Shown here one piece after another: positions 11,245-19,226 of a stretch of 64,000 nucleotides of DNA. Positions within the stretch are counted from its first letter, which is position 1. Each line of letters begins with the position of its first letter. The DNA lies in assembly GCF_021603645.1 (NCBI RefSeq), contig NZ_BQHJ01000014.1, forward strand, positions 124,001 through 188,000. Reading direction: 5' to 3'. A program made the translations under genes and the position numbers. Source of the stretch: Pseudomonas pseudonitroreducens. Lineage in GTDB: Bacteria; Pseudomonadota; Gammaproteobacteria; Pseudomonadales; Pseudomonadaceae. Under the pieces are notes generated by a model, which had not been told where the DNA came from, searched no databases, and worked only from the letters and a program-made list of their open reading frames with translations.

Positions 11245-11756
11245 GGCACCAGCTCGCCGAGGTAGATCTGCCGCAGCGCCTGTTTCATGTAGCGGCCCAC
11301 GGTGCGTTCGCTGACGCCCAGGCGGCGGCCGATCTCGGCGTAGCCCAGGCCGTCGAGCTGGCTGAACAGGAAGGCGCGGCGGACCACCTGGGGCAGGCCG
11401 TCCAGGGTGCAGTCCACCAGCAGCAATGCTTCGAGCAGCAGCGCGCGGTCTTCCGGCGAAGGCTCCAGCGCTTCGGGCTGCAGGGCGAGGTAATCCTGGT
11501 AGGCGCGCTCCAGCCGGCGGCGCCGGTGGCGGTCGTAGATCAGCCGGCGGGCGATGGTGGAGAGGTAGGCCCGAGGTTGCTCGATGGTTTGCGGATCGAC
11601 CCTGGCGCAGAGGATCTGGCAGAAGGTCTCGGCTGCCGTGTCTTCACTGTCGGCGCGGTTATCCAGGTAGCGCTGCACGTGCTGTAGCAGCCAGCGATGG
11701 TGGTCGCTGAAGAAGAACCCCAGCTTGCTGGAGAGTGAGCCGGCCACGCGGACCAT
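11241..11756 (-). CDS. fecI: ECF sigma factor, FecI family
   Basis: 171 residues. Sigma region 2 ([36 protein letters not shown], then [23 protein letters not shown]) and region 4 HTH ([41 protein letters not shown]) are complete. With the downstream FecR and STN receptor it forms a cell-surface signalling unit. A Fur-like box sits just before the start, so iron repression is expected. The symbol denotes the family. Confidence 0.93.
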   Translation of the reverse strand: MVRVAGSLSSKLGFFFSDHHRWLLQHVQRYLDNRADSEDTAAETFCQILCARVDPQTIEQPRAYLSTIARRLIYDRHRRRRLERAYQDYLALQPEALEPSPEDRALLLEALLLVDCTLDGLPQVVRRAFLFSQLDGLGYAEIGRRLGVSERTVGRYMKQALRQIYLGELVP

Positions 11757-11772
11757 CCCTGGAAAATTAAAT

Positions 11773-11791
11773 AAGAATGCTTCGCATTATA
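11773..11791 (-). promoter_or_regulatory. Candidate Fur box upstream of the ECF sigma gene
   Basis: On the minus strand TATAATGCGAAGCATTCTT matches 13 of 19 positions of the Fur consensus, with an AATGC/GCATT palindrome. It ends ~17 bases from the sigma start, a position that would block transcription when iron is plentiful. Confidence 0.6.
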
Positions 11792-11913
11792 CATTTTCGC
11801 TAAGAGACGGCAATTCGCCGCTACCGGCAATTTGCTGCACTTGTAGCCATCGACTAGGGTCCAACAGGGACACTCACTCACCGCGCGCCGCGAAGCGCGC
11901 CAGGGAGCACGCG

Positions 11914-12129
11914 ATGTCGAATCACCACACCTACAAGAAGATCGAGCTGGTCGGCTCCTCGCGCACCAGCATCGAGGATGCGATCAACAACGCCCTGGCC
12001 GAGGCGGCCAAGAGCATCGACTTCCTGGAGTGGTTCGAGGTGGTGGATACCCGCGGGCATATCGAGAACGGCGCGGTGGGGCATTACCAGGTGACCATCA
12101 AGGTCGGTTTCAGGATTGCCAACAGCTAG
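11914..12129 (+). CDS. Dodecin (flavin-binding dodecamer)
   Basis: 71 residues with the dodecin signature: [28 protein letters not shown], then [31 protein letters not shown]. Dodecins form hollow dodecamers that store FMN or riboflavin; the Trp in LEWFEV is the flavin-stacking residue. AGGGAG precedes the ATG at 11914. Lies in the conserved trpI-side neighbourhood. Divergent from the FecI gene. Confidence 0.92.
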   Translation: MSNHHTYKKIELVGSSRTSIEDAINNALAEAAKSIDFLEWFEVVDTRGHIENGAVGHYQVTIKVGFRIANS

Positions 12130-12131
12130 GT

Positions 12132-12162
12132 CTTTTTTGTCACGCGGCTTTTTTGTCACGCG
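12132..12162. repeat. Tandem 15-base direct repeat after the dodecin gene
   Basis: CTTTTTTGTCACGCG occurs twice, one base apart, immediately after the dodecin stop codon. The T runs suggest a 3'-end role, but no stem precedes them. Confidence 0.6.
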
Positions 12163-12218
12163 CCTGGGCCATGCTGGTGCGGCGCGTGGATGTGCGCACC
12201 GGGGTATCCCGGTTTTCC

Positions 12219-12237
12219 GGCCCGTTCGGGCCTTTTC
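12219..12237 (+). terminator. Weak candidate terminator between dodecin and DUF1161 genes
   Basis: GGCCC-GTTC-GGGCC followed by TTTT, 28 bases before the next ATG. The stem is short, and it could instead lie in the leader of the next gene. Confidence 0.35.
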
Positions 12238-12263
12238 CTGTGAACGACGAGGGAGCGTTACCG

Positions 12264-12485
12264 ATGAAGAAGTTCCTGTTGGCTGTGGGGATCTTCGCCC
12301 TGGCGGGCCATGCGATGGCTGCCGGCAAGCCGTGCGAAGAGCTGAAATCGGAGATCGAGGCGAAGATCAAGGCCAAAGGCGTCGCCTCGTTCAACCTGGA
12401 GGTCGTCGACAAGGGCAGCGCAGGCGGCAAGCAAGTCGTCGGCTCCTGCGAAGGCGGCACCAAGGAAATCGTCTATTCGAAGTGA
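12264..12485 (+). CDS. Small secreted DUF1161 protein, copy 1
   Basis: 73 residues: signal peptide MKKFLLAVGIFALAGHAMAA, then a ~53-residue mature domain beginning GKPCEELKSEIEAKIKAKGV and ending SCEGGTKEIVYSK. The two cysteines probably form a disulfide in the periplasm. This is the DUF1161 family; its function is unknown. A paralogue lies 750 bases downstream at 13233, on the other side of osmC. Confidence 0.88.
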   Translation: MKKFLLAVGIFALAGHAMAAGKPCEELKSEIEAKIKAKGVASFNLEVVDKGSAGGKQVVGSCEGGTKEIVYSK

Positions 12486-12503
12486 TTCCCGGCAAACGCC
12501 GGC

Positions 12504-12536
12504 AGGCCGGGTACCCGCGAGGGCCCCGGCCTTTTT
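12504..12536 (+). terminator. Intrinsic terminator of DUF1161 copy 1
   Basis: AGGCCGGG ... CCCCGGCCT stem with an 11-base interior, followed by TTTTT, 18 bases after the stop codon. Confidence 0.85.
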
Positions 12537-12552
12537 CATGCAACGGCGCCGT

Positions 12553-12631
12553 GTAGGAGCGAGCTTGCTCGCGAACAGTGCTCACTGGCGGTGTCGAGGC
12601 TGGGCGGGTTCGCGAGCGAGCTCGCTCCTAC
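12553..12631. repeat. REPIN-like doublet (GTAGGAGCGAGC family)
   Basis: GTAGGAGCGAGCTTGCTCGCG at the left, and its inverted partner CGCGAGCGAGCTCGCTCCTAC at the right, separated by ~35 unrelated bases. Two REP units facing each other form the typical REPIN mobile doublet. Confidence 0.88.
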
Positions 12632-12727
12632 AAGGTCCTTGACGACTGCGCCGTGCGCGAAAAGCTGAACCCTCTGTGCCTGCACGGCCTCGAAAGTCCT
12701 GACTGCAATCAACGCGGAGGACGCGAC

Positions 12728-13150
12728 ATGAAGAAATCGGCATCGGCCCACTGGCAGGGCGGCCTGAAGGATGGCAAGGGCACGATCTCCACCGAAAGCG
12801 GCGCGCTGAAATCGCAACCCTACGGCTTCAACACGCGCTTCGAAGACAAGCCGGGTACCAACCCTGAGGAGCTGATCGGCGCGGCCCATGCCGGCTGCTT
12901 CTCCATGGCCCTGTCGATGATGCTCGGCGAGGCCGGCCTGACCGCGGAAAGCATCGACACCCGGGCCGAGGTCAGCCTGGAAAAACTCACCGATGGCTTC
13001 ACCATCACCGCCGTGCACCTGACCCTGAAGGCCAAGGTGCCGGGCGCCGATGCGCAGACCTTCCAGGCTATCGCCGACAAGGCCAAGGCCGGTTGCCCGG
13101 TATCGCGCCTGCTCAACGCGCGCATCACCCTCGACGCCAGCCTCGCATGA
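12728..13150 (+). CDS. osmC: OsmC-family peroxiredoxin
   Basis: 140 residues. The two reactive cysteines of the family are present: Cys57 in AAHAGCFSMALS and Cys123 in KAGCPVSRLLNA. The start motif SAHWQGGLKDGKGTIS is typical of OsmC proper rather than Ohr. OsmC reduces organic hydroperoxides and is usually induced by osmotic stress and stationary phase. Start ATG at 12728 after GGAGGA. Flanked by two DUF1161 genes. Confidence 0.93.
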   Translation: MKKSASAHWQGGLKDGKGTISTESGALKSQPYGFNTRFEDKPGTNPEELIGAAHAGCFSMALSMMLGEAGLTAESIDTRAEVSLEKLTDGFTITAVHLTLKAKVPGADAQTFQAIADKAKAGCPVSRLLNARITLDASLA

Positions 13151-13232
13151 GCCTGCCGGGCACTCTGTCCGGCGGCGGTGGTCCACCGTTAGGATAGGGT
13201 GCCCCGCCGTGGGGCTTTGACGAGGGAATGTG

Positions 13233-13478
13233 ATGACGACGATGAAGTGGGCGCTGGCGAGTGGTGCGGCGCTGCTACTGGCAAGCGGCGCGAGCTGGGC
13301 GGCGGTGAAGCCCTGCGAGGAACTCAAGGCCGAGATCGAGACCAAGATCCAGGCCGCCGGGGTGACCTCCTACACCCTGGAAATCGTGGACAAGGCCGAG
13401 GTGAAAGACCCGAACATGGTGGTCGGCACCTGCGACAACGGGCAGCGGCGGATTATCTACCAGAAGAACGACAGCTGA
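13233..13478 (+). CDS. Small secreted DUF1161 protein, copy 2
   Basis: 81 residues: signal peptide ending ASGASWA, mature part VKPCEELKAEIETKIQAAGV ... GTCDNGQRRIIYQKNDS. Aligns end to end with copy 1 (shared PCEELK.EIE.KI.A.GV and one Cys near each end). GAGGG precedes the ATG at 13233. Function unknown. Confidence 0.85.
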   Translation: MTTMKWALASGAALLLASGASWAAVKPCEELKAEIETKIQAAGVTSYTLEIVDKAEVKDPNMVVGTCDNGQRRIIYQKNDS

Positions 13479-13507
13479 ATGTTTCCCGCACCGAAATGGG
13501 CAATCGC

Positions 13508-13579
13508 GTAGGAGCGGACTCTGTCCGCGATCGGCCACCGGCGCCAGGCGAAATCATCGCGGACAGAGTCCGCTCCTAC
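13508..13579. repeat. REP doublet (GTAGGAGCGGACTCTGTCCGC family)
   Basis: Inverted arms GTAGGAGCGGACTCTGTCCGC and GCGGACAGAGTCCGCTCCTAC flank ~30 bases, in the gap between converging genes. Confidence 0.88.
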
Positions 13580-13605
13580 GAAAGCGCCCGCCAAGGGTAT
13601 TGCTC

Positions 13606-14046
13606 TTAGAACGGCCCGCAGCGCACCGCGCCCTGGAAATCCGTCTTCGCCACCAGTTGGCCATTGGCGTCGGTCAGCAAGGCCAGGGCGCTGCGCAATT
13701 GCGGGCGCAGTTCCAGGTGGTAGCGCTGGCCGGCGGCGAAGTGGTCGTAAGTCACCGTGACCCGGCAGGTCAGCTCCGAAGGGTCGCTCATCGCGCCCAT
13801 GCCGCCACCGCTGGGGATTTCGTACTGGAAGCGCACCAGCAGCTCATGGCGCCCCGGCGTGACCTGGTAGAAGCGGCCGTCGTTCACCGACTGGCCGTCC
13901 AGCCGTTCGGCCATCAGCGTCCTCCCCGCCGCGGTGTAGAGGTCGACCCAGGCCATTTGCGGGTCATGGGCCGGCAGCGGGCTGGCGCAGCCGGCGAGCA
14001 GGGCGAAACTCAGGGAAATGAGGCCGGGCAGGTAGTGCGGGCGCAT
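13606..14046 (-). CDS. Putative lipoprotein, paralogue of the upstream gene
   Basis: 146 residues with a lipobox (LISLSFALLAGCAS), so probably lipidated at Cys20. The mature part (MAWVDLYTAAGRTLMAERLDG ... GRHELLVRFQYE ... AAGQRYHLELRP) aligns with the product of 14090-14506. No known domain recognised. The tandem arrangement suggests duplication; the two may work together in the cell envelope. Confidence 0.75.
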   Translation of the reverse strand: MRPHYLPGLISLSFALLAGCASPLPAHDPQMAWVDLYTAAGRTLMAERLDGQSVNDGRFYQVTPGRHELLVRFQYEIPSGGGMGAMSDPSELTCRVTVTYDHFAAGQRYHLELRPQLRSALALLTDANGQLVAKTDFQGAVRCGPF

Positions 14047-14089
14047 GAAGATTCACCATGGGATGGGCTCATCCCACAGCATACCCCGC

Positions 14090-14506
14090 TCAGGCTTTGG
14101 CGCAGCCCCGCTCGCGGCCGCGGGCGATCTCGCCGCCCTGGGCGTCGTAGAGCTTGGCCCAGGGGCGGAAGCCGATGCTGCCGGTCTCCAGGCGGTAACG
14201 CTGGCCGGCGCCGAATTCCTTGTACTGCACCGTCATCTCGCAATCGCGCCACAGCGCCTCGTCCACCGGGCCGATGTCCACCGGCTCGACCTGGAACTGG
14301 AAGCGCACGCGCAATTCATGGGAGCCCGGGTCGACCTCGAAGTAGCGCGTGCTCGACCACTCCTTGTTGTCCACTTCCATGGCTGCCAGGTCGCTCTGGC
14401 TGTTGGTGTCCAGATCGACCCAGGCGCGGTTCGGGTCCGGCTGGGGCATCAGCAGCGAACAGCCGCTCAGGGCGAGCAGGCCGGCAGGAATAAGGAGGGC
14501 GCGCAT
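14090..14506 (-). CDS. Putative lipoprotein, paralogue of the downstream gene
   Basis: 138 residues with a lipobox (LLALSGCSLL). Shared pattern with its neighbour: RAWVDLDTNSQSDLAAMEVDN, SHELRVRFQFQ, GAGQRYRLETGS. The conserved Asp-rich start after the lipobox and GQRYxLE motif define a small family I cannot name. The gene is divergent from the aminopeptidase-like gene at 14571. Confidence 0.75.
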   Translation of the reverse strand: MRALLIPAGLLALSGCSLLMPQPDPNRAWVDLDTNSQSDLAAMEVDNKEWSSTRYFEVDPGSHELRVRFQFQVEPVDIGPVDEALWRDCEMTVQYKEFGAGQRYRLETGSIGFRPWAKLYDAQGGEIARGRERGCAKA

Positions 14507-14570
14507 CGGGGAAACTCCTGGTCGAAGGGGGCAGCGGCGAGCGGACCAGGCGCTGTGCTATGTTCCGCGC

Positions 14571-15659
14571 ATGCCCTTCCGCCTTCTTGTCCCGACACTC
14601 GACCGCCGCCTGTGCCGCTGGGTTCCCTGCCTGGCGATCTGGGCGCTGAGCGGTTGCTCCACTGTGAGTTACTACGGCCAGTTGGCCGATGGCCAGTTGC
14701 GCCTGCTCGCCGCCCGCGAACCGGTGGCCGAGGTGCTCGCCGACCCGACCCGCGACCCGGCCTTGCGCCAGCGCCTGGAGCTGTCCCAGGAGGCCCGCGC
14801 CTTCGCCAGCGCCGAGCTGGGCCTGCCGGACAACCAGAGCTACCGCCTCTATGCGGATATCCACCGGCCCAACGTGGTGTGGAACGTGTTCGCCACGCCG
14901 GAGCTGTCGTTGCAGCCGCTGACCCATTGCTTCCCCATTGCCGGCTGCGTGGCCTATCGCGGCTATTACGGCGACAAGGGCGCACAGGCCGAGGCGAAGC
15001 GTTTGCAGGAGCAGGGGCTGGATGTCTACGTGGGTGGCGTGGAGGCCTATTCGACGCTGGGCTGGTTCGACGATCCGATCCTCAGCAGCATGATGCGCTG
15101 GGGCGACCAGCGCCTGGCCGAGACGATCTTCCACGAGCTGGCGCACCAGAAGTTCTACCTGCCTGGCGACACGGCCTTCAATGAGTCCTACGCCTCCTTT
15201 GTCGAGGCCGAGGGCGGCCGCCGCTGGCGCGCTGCGCGCCATCTGCCGGACGAGTCGGCGCTGCTGGCCGAACAACGCAAGCGCTTCACCCAGCTTGTAC
15301 TGGACACCCGTGAGCGCCTGCAGGCGCTCTATGCCAGCCCGCGCAGCGATGTGCAGAAGCGCGCCGGCAAGGCCGCCGAGTTCGAGCGCCTGCGCCACGA
15401 CTATGCACAGATGCGTGATCAGGACTGGGGCGGCAAGGCGCCGTTCGATGCCTGGGTCAACGGCCCGCTGAATAACGCGAAGCTGCTGCCCTTTGGCCTC
15501 TACGACCAGTGGGTGCCAGCCTTCGCCGCGCTGTTCGGCCAGGTGGGTGGTAACTGGCCGGCATTCTATGCGCGGGTGGAAAGGCTTGGCGCGCTGCCGC
15601 CGGCGCAGCGCAAGGCGGCGCTGGAGCAACTGATGGCGGGGCGGCACCTGGCGTTCTGA
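14571..15659 (+). CDS. Predicted aminopeptidase lipoprotein (Aminopep_2 / COG4324)
   Basis: 362 residues. N-terminal lipobox IWALSGCSTVSYY, so likely membrane-anchored. The zinc-peptidase motif is HELAHQ in AETIFHELAHQKFYLPGD, with the downstream FNESYASFVEAEG giving a candidate third ligand. Conserved LSLQPLTHCFPIAGCVAYRGYY is typical of this COG. Reaction inferred from family only. Confidence 0.85.
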   Translation: MPFRLLVPTLDRRLCRWVPCLAIWALSGCSTVSYYGQLADGQLRLLAAREPVAEVLADPTRDPALRQRLELSQEARAFASAELGLPDNQSYRLYADIHRPNVVWNVFATPELSLQPLTHCFPIAGCVAYRGYYGDKGAQAEAKRLQEQGLDVYVGGVEAYSTLGWFDDPILSSMMRWGDQRLAETIFHELAHQKFYLPGDTAFNESYASFVEAEGGRRWRAARHLPDESALLAEQRKRFTQLVLDTRERLQALYASPRSDVQKRAGKAAEFERLRHDYAQMRDQDWGGKAPFDAWVNGPLNNAKLLPFGLYDQWVPAFAALFGQVGGNWPAFYARVERLGALPPAQRKAALEQLMAGRHLAF

Positions 15660-15702
15660 CGGCGCCATCGTTGTTCGCAGGACCGAGAGGGACACCTGGT
15701 TC

Positions 15703-15783
15703 CTTGCTCGCGAACCGGCCAATACCGGAGCGGCCAATACCGGAGCTGCCGGGAAATTCGTTCGCGAGCAAGCTCGCTCCTAC
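15703..15783. repeat. Decayed REP doublet (GTAGGAGCGAGC family)
   Basis: The right arm TTCGCGAGCAAGCTCGCTCCTAC is intact; the left arm retains only CCTTGCTCGCGAAC. An internal 15-base tandem (GGCCAATACCGGAGC) occurs twice. Confidence 0.7.
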
Positions 15784-15825
15784 AGGCTACCGTCGGCATC
15801 GATGCCGGTCAGGCTTTCCACGCAA

Positions 15826-17349
15826 TCACTCCGCCCGATCCGGGCTATGCAACGGCAAGTCCAGCTGCACCCGGCGGCGCAGCCAGGGGCTGGGCCGGTA
15901 GCGTGCTTCGCCGTAGCAAGCCTGCAGGCCCTGAAGGATGGTGAGGATGCGTGCCGCGCCATAGTGCTCGCCGAACGCCAGCGGGCCGAACGGATAACCC
16001 AGCGCCAGTTGCACCGCGCGGTCCAGCGTTACCGGCGTGGCGATGCCGCGCTGGGCGATCTCGCAGCCCAGGTTGACGATGCCGGCGACCACTCGCTGGC
16101 AGATGAAGCCGGGTGAGTCGTTGATCACCTCCACCGGCACGCCGTCGCTGCCCAGCGCCTGGCGGGCCTGGGCCTCCAGCGCCGGATCGAGCGCCGGCTG
16201 GCGCATCAGCACGCGGCGGCGGTCGAGTTCGCTGAAGGTTTCCAGCGCCAGGCTGCGATCAGGCGGCAGGCCGAGCGCGTCGATGCGGGTGCTGGCGTCC
16301 ACGCCCAGCGGGGTGACCAGGCAGATGGCACGGGACGATGGGGCTTCGCTGGTCTCCAGCACCACGCCGCCAAGGGTCAGGATGGCGGCCACGCGGTGGC
16401 GCAGCTCCGGGTCCTGGCTATCGAGCCAGTACGGACGATTGAGCAGCACGGCTTCGTGCTGTTCCTCGGGCTCACGCACCGGCTGGCCGTCGTGATAGCG
16501 GTAGAAGCCTTCGCCGTTCTTGCGCCCGAGCAGGCCACCGGCGACACGTTGCGCGGCCAGCGGCGACGGGGTGTAGCGCGGGTCCTGGTAGAACTGCTGG
16601 TAGAGCGACTCCATCACCGCGTGGGAGACGTCCAGGCCAGTCAGGTCGAGCAGTTCGAAGGGCCCCATGCGGAAGCCCACGCCGTCCCGCAGGATGCGGT
16701 CGATCTGTGCCGGCGTGGCTATGCCTTCGCCGAGTATGCGCAGCGCCTCGGTGCTGAAGGCGCGGCCGGCGTGGTTGACGATGAAGCCGGGGCTGTCCGG
16801 TGACACCGCCGGGAAGTGCCCGGCCTGCTCCGCCAGCCGACTCAGGCGCCGCACCACCGACTCGTCGGTGCGCTGGCCGCGCACCACTTCGACGATGCGC
16901 ATCAGCGTCACCGGGTTGAAGAAATGGAAGCCAGCGACCCGCTCCGGATGCCGGCAGCGCGCGGCGATGCGAGTGACCGACAGCGATGAGGTGTTGCTGG
17001 CGAGCACGGCGTCCGGTGCCACGCGCTTTTCCAGCTCCGCGAGCAGCGCCTGCTTGGCGCCGAGGTCCTCGATGATGGCCTCGATCAGCAGGTCGCAATC
17101 GGCCAGCTCATCGAGGCTGTGGGTGGGTAACAGGCGCTGTATCGTCGCCACCAGCGCCTCGGGGCTGAGCTTGCCCTTGGCCACTGCGCGCTCCAGCAGC
17201 TCGCGGTTGAAGGCCAGCGCCTGCTCCACGCTCTGCGGGTTGCTGTCGTACAGGCGCACCGGCAGGCCGGCGCCGGCGAACAACTGGGCGATGCCACGGC
17301 CCATGGCGCCGGCGCCGATGACGCCGATACGGTTGAAGGACTCGGTCAT
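15826..17349 (-). CDS. 3-hydroxyacyl-CoA dehydrogenase, two-domain PaaH/Hbd type
   Basis: 507 residues. Rossmann NAD site IGVIGAGAMGRGIAQLFAGAG at the N-terminus; catalytic HFFNPVTLMRIVEVV with its His; then a 3HCDH C-terminal domain and a second partial copy (GVPVEVINDSPGFICQRVVAGIVNLG). This is the layout of PaaH-like enzymes of phenylacetate and dicarboxylate oxidation. Oxidises 3-hydroxyacyl-CoA to 3-oxoacyl-CoA. 47 bases after the CoA ligase and probably in one transcript. Confidence 0.92.
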   Translation of the reverse strand: MTESFNRIGVIGAGAMGRGIAQLFAGAGLPVRLYDSNPQSVEQALAFNRELLERAVAKGKLSPEALVATIQRLLPTHSLDELADCDLLIEAIIEDLGAKQALLAELEKRVAPDAVLASNTSSLSVTRIAARCRHPERVAGFHFFNPVTLMRIVEVVRGQRTDESVVRRLSRLAEQAGHFPAVSPDSPGFIVNHAGRAFSTEALRILGEGIATPAQIDRILRDGVGFRMGPFELLDLTGLDVSHAVMESLYQQFYQDPRYTPSPLAAQRVAGGLLGRKNGEGFYRYHDGQPVREPEEQHEAVLLNRPYWLDSQDPELRHRVAAILTLGGVVLETSEAPSSRAICLVTPLGVDASTRIDALGLPPDRSLALETFSELDRRRVLMRQPALDPALEAQARQALGSDGVPVEVINDSPGFICQRVVAGIVNLGCEIAQRGIATPVTLDRAVQLALGYPFGPLAFGEHYGAARILTILQGLQACYGEARYRPSPWLRRRVQLDLPLHSPDRAE

Positions 17350-17396
17350 GCGGCGGGTCTCGTCGTGCGAACCTGCTTCAACCATAGACGCTGGGC

Positions 17397-19028
17397 TCAC
17401 GCGGTGGTCCTTTTCGCCAGCTCGAGGTCGCGCAGCTGACGGCGCAGCAACTTGCCGACGCTGGTCTTGGGTAGTTCGTCGAGCACCTCGACGAAGCTCG
17501 GCACCTTGTAGCCGGTGAGGTGCTCGCGGCAGTGGGCGATGATCTGCGCCGGCGCCAGCGATTCGTCCTTGAGGCTGACGAACAGCTTCACCGACTCGCC
17601 CTTGCGTTCGTCCGGCACACCGATGGCCACGCATTCGCGCACGCCGGGGTGGCGCATCACCACGTCTTCCACTTCGTTGGGGAACACGTTGAAGCCGGAG
17701 ACCAGGATCATGTCCTTCTTGCGGTCGACGATCTTCAGCATGCCGTTGGCGTCCAGTTCGGCGATGTCGCCGGTCTTCAGCCAGCCATCGCCGGTCAGTA
17801 CCTGGGCGCTCTCCTCCGGACGCTGCCAGTAGCCCTGCATCACCTGCGGGCCGCGCAGCCACAGCTCGCCGGGCTGGTCCGGGCCGGTATCGTTGCCCTC
17901 CTCGTCCACGGTGCGCAGTTCGGTATCCACCAGCGCCTGGCCGACGTAACCCTCGCGGTAGGGGCTGTGCAGCGTACCGGTGGAAACCACCGGCGACGCC
18001 TCGGTGAGGCCGAAGCCCTCGCGCACCGGCGCGCCGGTCGCGGCCTCCCAGCGCCGGCCCACTTCGCGGTTCAGCGGTGCGCCGCCGGAGGTCACCCACT
18101 TCAAGTGGCTGAAGTCGACGGCGGCGAAATCCGGGTGGTTCATCAGGCCGACGAACAGGGTGTTGATCCCGCTCATCAGGGTGAAGGGATAGCGGCGCAT
18201 CGCGCCGATGATCTCGTCGAGGTTGCGGCCGTCGCGGATGAACACCGTGTGCAGGCCCATGCCCACCGAAGACAGCAGGTTCGTCGAGAACGCCATGATG
18301 TGGTAGAGCGGCAGCGGCGCGATGCGCACGTCGCTGGCGGGCTCCAGCAGGCCGGGGCGCAGGAACAGTTCCAGGGTCTGCACGACGTTGGCGATCAGGC
18401 TGCGGTGGCTGAGCATCGCGCCCTTGGAGACGCCGGTTGTGCCGCCGGTGTATTGCAGCAGCGCGAGGCGATCCAGCCCCGGCTCGATGGCCACCGGTGG
18501 CGCCTCGGCGCCCAGGCGCAGGGCCTGCTGGAAGCGCGTGCAATCGGCTTCGTCGCTGTCGAGCTGCGGGCGCTCCAGGTCGTCGATCGAGGTCAGCAGG
18601 ATCTGCCGCACCTCGCTGTGCGCCTGTACGCCGCGCAACAGCGGCAGCAGGCGGTCGAGCAGCAATACGGCGCTGGCGCCGGAGTCGGCCAGTTGGTGAC
18701 GCAGCTCGCTGGCGGTGTATTGCGGGTTGGTGTTTACCAGCACCACGCCGGCCTTCAGCGCGCCGAAAGTGGCGATGGGGTACTGCAGGGAATTGGGCAG
18801 CATCAGCGCCAGGCGGTCGCCGGGTTGCAGGCCAGCGTGGTGGCGCAGGTAGCGGGCGAAGGCGTCGGCCTGGCGCTCCAGTTCGGCGAAGCTGAGATGG
18901 CTGTCGCCACAGGAGAACGCGTGGCGTTCGGGGAATTCGCGGGAGGCACGTTGCAGCAGGTCGTACAGGTTCTCGTAGGCGTGGCGGGCGATCTCGCTGG
19001 CCACGTATCCGGTCGCAATGGCAGGCAT
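17397..19028 (-). CDS. Long-chain acyl-CoA ligase (FadD/PimA-like)
   Basis: 543 residues, an ATP-dependent acyl-AMP/CoA ligase. The AMP-binding loop is LLQYTGGTTGVSKGAMLSH; VREGFGLTEASP, GDGWLKTGDIA and KTSVGKLLRRQL supply the adenine, hinge and catalytic-lysine motifs. Placed with PimC/D/F-like enzymes and an IclR regulator, it probably activates a dicarboxylate or related acid. Sequence alone would equally fit a fatty-acid CoA ligase. Divergent from the IclR gene. Confidence 0.9.
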   Translation of the reverse strand: MPAIATGYVASEIARHAYENLYDLLQRASREFPERHAFSCGDSHLSFAELERQADAFARYLRHHAGLQPGDRLALMLPNSLQYPIATFGALKAGVVLVNTNPQYTASELRHQLADSGASAVLLLDRLLPLLRGVQAHSEVRQILLTSIDDLERPQLDSDEADCTRFQQALRLGAEAPPVAIEPGLDRLALLQYTGGTTGVSKGAMLSHRSLIANVVQTLELFLRPGLLEPASDVRIAPLPLYHIMAFSTNLLSSVGMGLHTVFIRDGRNLDEIIGAMRRYPFTLMSGINTLFVGLMNHPDFAAVDFSHLKWVTSGGAPLNREVGRRWEAATGAPVREGFGLTEASPVVSTGTLHSPYREGYVGQALVDTELRTVDEEGNDTGPDQPGELWLRGPQVMQGYWQRPEESAQVLTGDGWLKTGDIAELDANGMLKIVDRKKDMILVSGFNVFPNEVEDVVMRHPGVRECVAIGVPDERKGESVKLFVSLKDESLAPAQIIAHCREHLTGYKVPSFVEVLDELPKTSVGKLLRRQLRDLELAKRTTA

Positions 19029-19067
19029 CGACTTCTCCGTACTTTTTCTCTGAGCTTCGAATTGTTG

Positions 19068-19084
19068 TTCTGCACAGTGAAACA
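19068..19084. promoter_or_regulatory. Shared 17-bp site, copy in the IclR / CoA-ligase intergenic region
   Basis: TTCTGCACAGTGAAACA; its reverse complement TGTTTCACTGTGCAGAA differs by one base from a site at 24944-24960 in front of the PimF-like operon. It lies ~40 bases before the ligase start. Probable binding site of the local IclR regulator. Confidence 0.65.
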
Positions 19085-19226
19085 GCGTGTCGAAATTGAT
19101 GGTATGCGATAGGCTTGGCTGGCGCAACGAGCAGGCCCGGAGCGCTGCGGGGAATGCGCTCGATCTGCTATCGTTCGCCCGCGCCGCGCGCGGCGCACGT
19201 CCACCCGAATACCCCGCCGAGGCCCC

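Noticed and set aside
12212-12240. Riboswitch or attenuator before the DUF1161 gene
   Set aside because: Only a 5-bp stem and T run are visible; not enough structure for more than a weak terminator.
17400-18543. Apparent extension of the hydroxyacyl-CoA dehydrogenase far upstream into the ligase gene
   Set aside because: The upstream part is an out-of-frame reading of the ligase; the true start MTESFNRIGVIGAG is at 17349.
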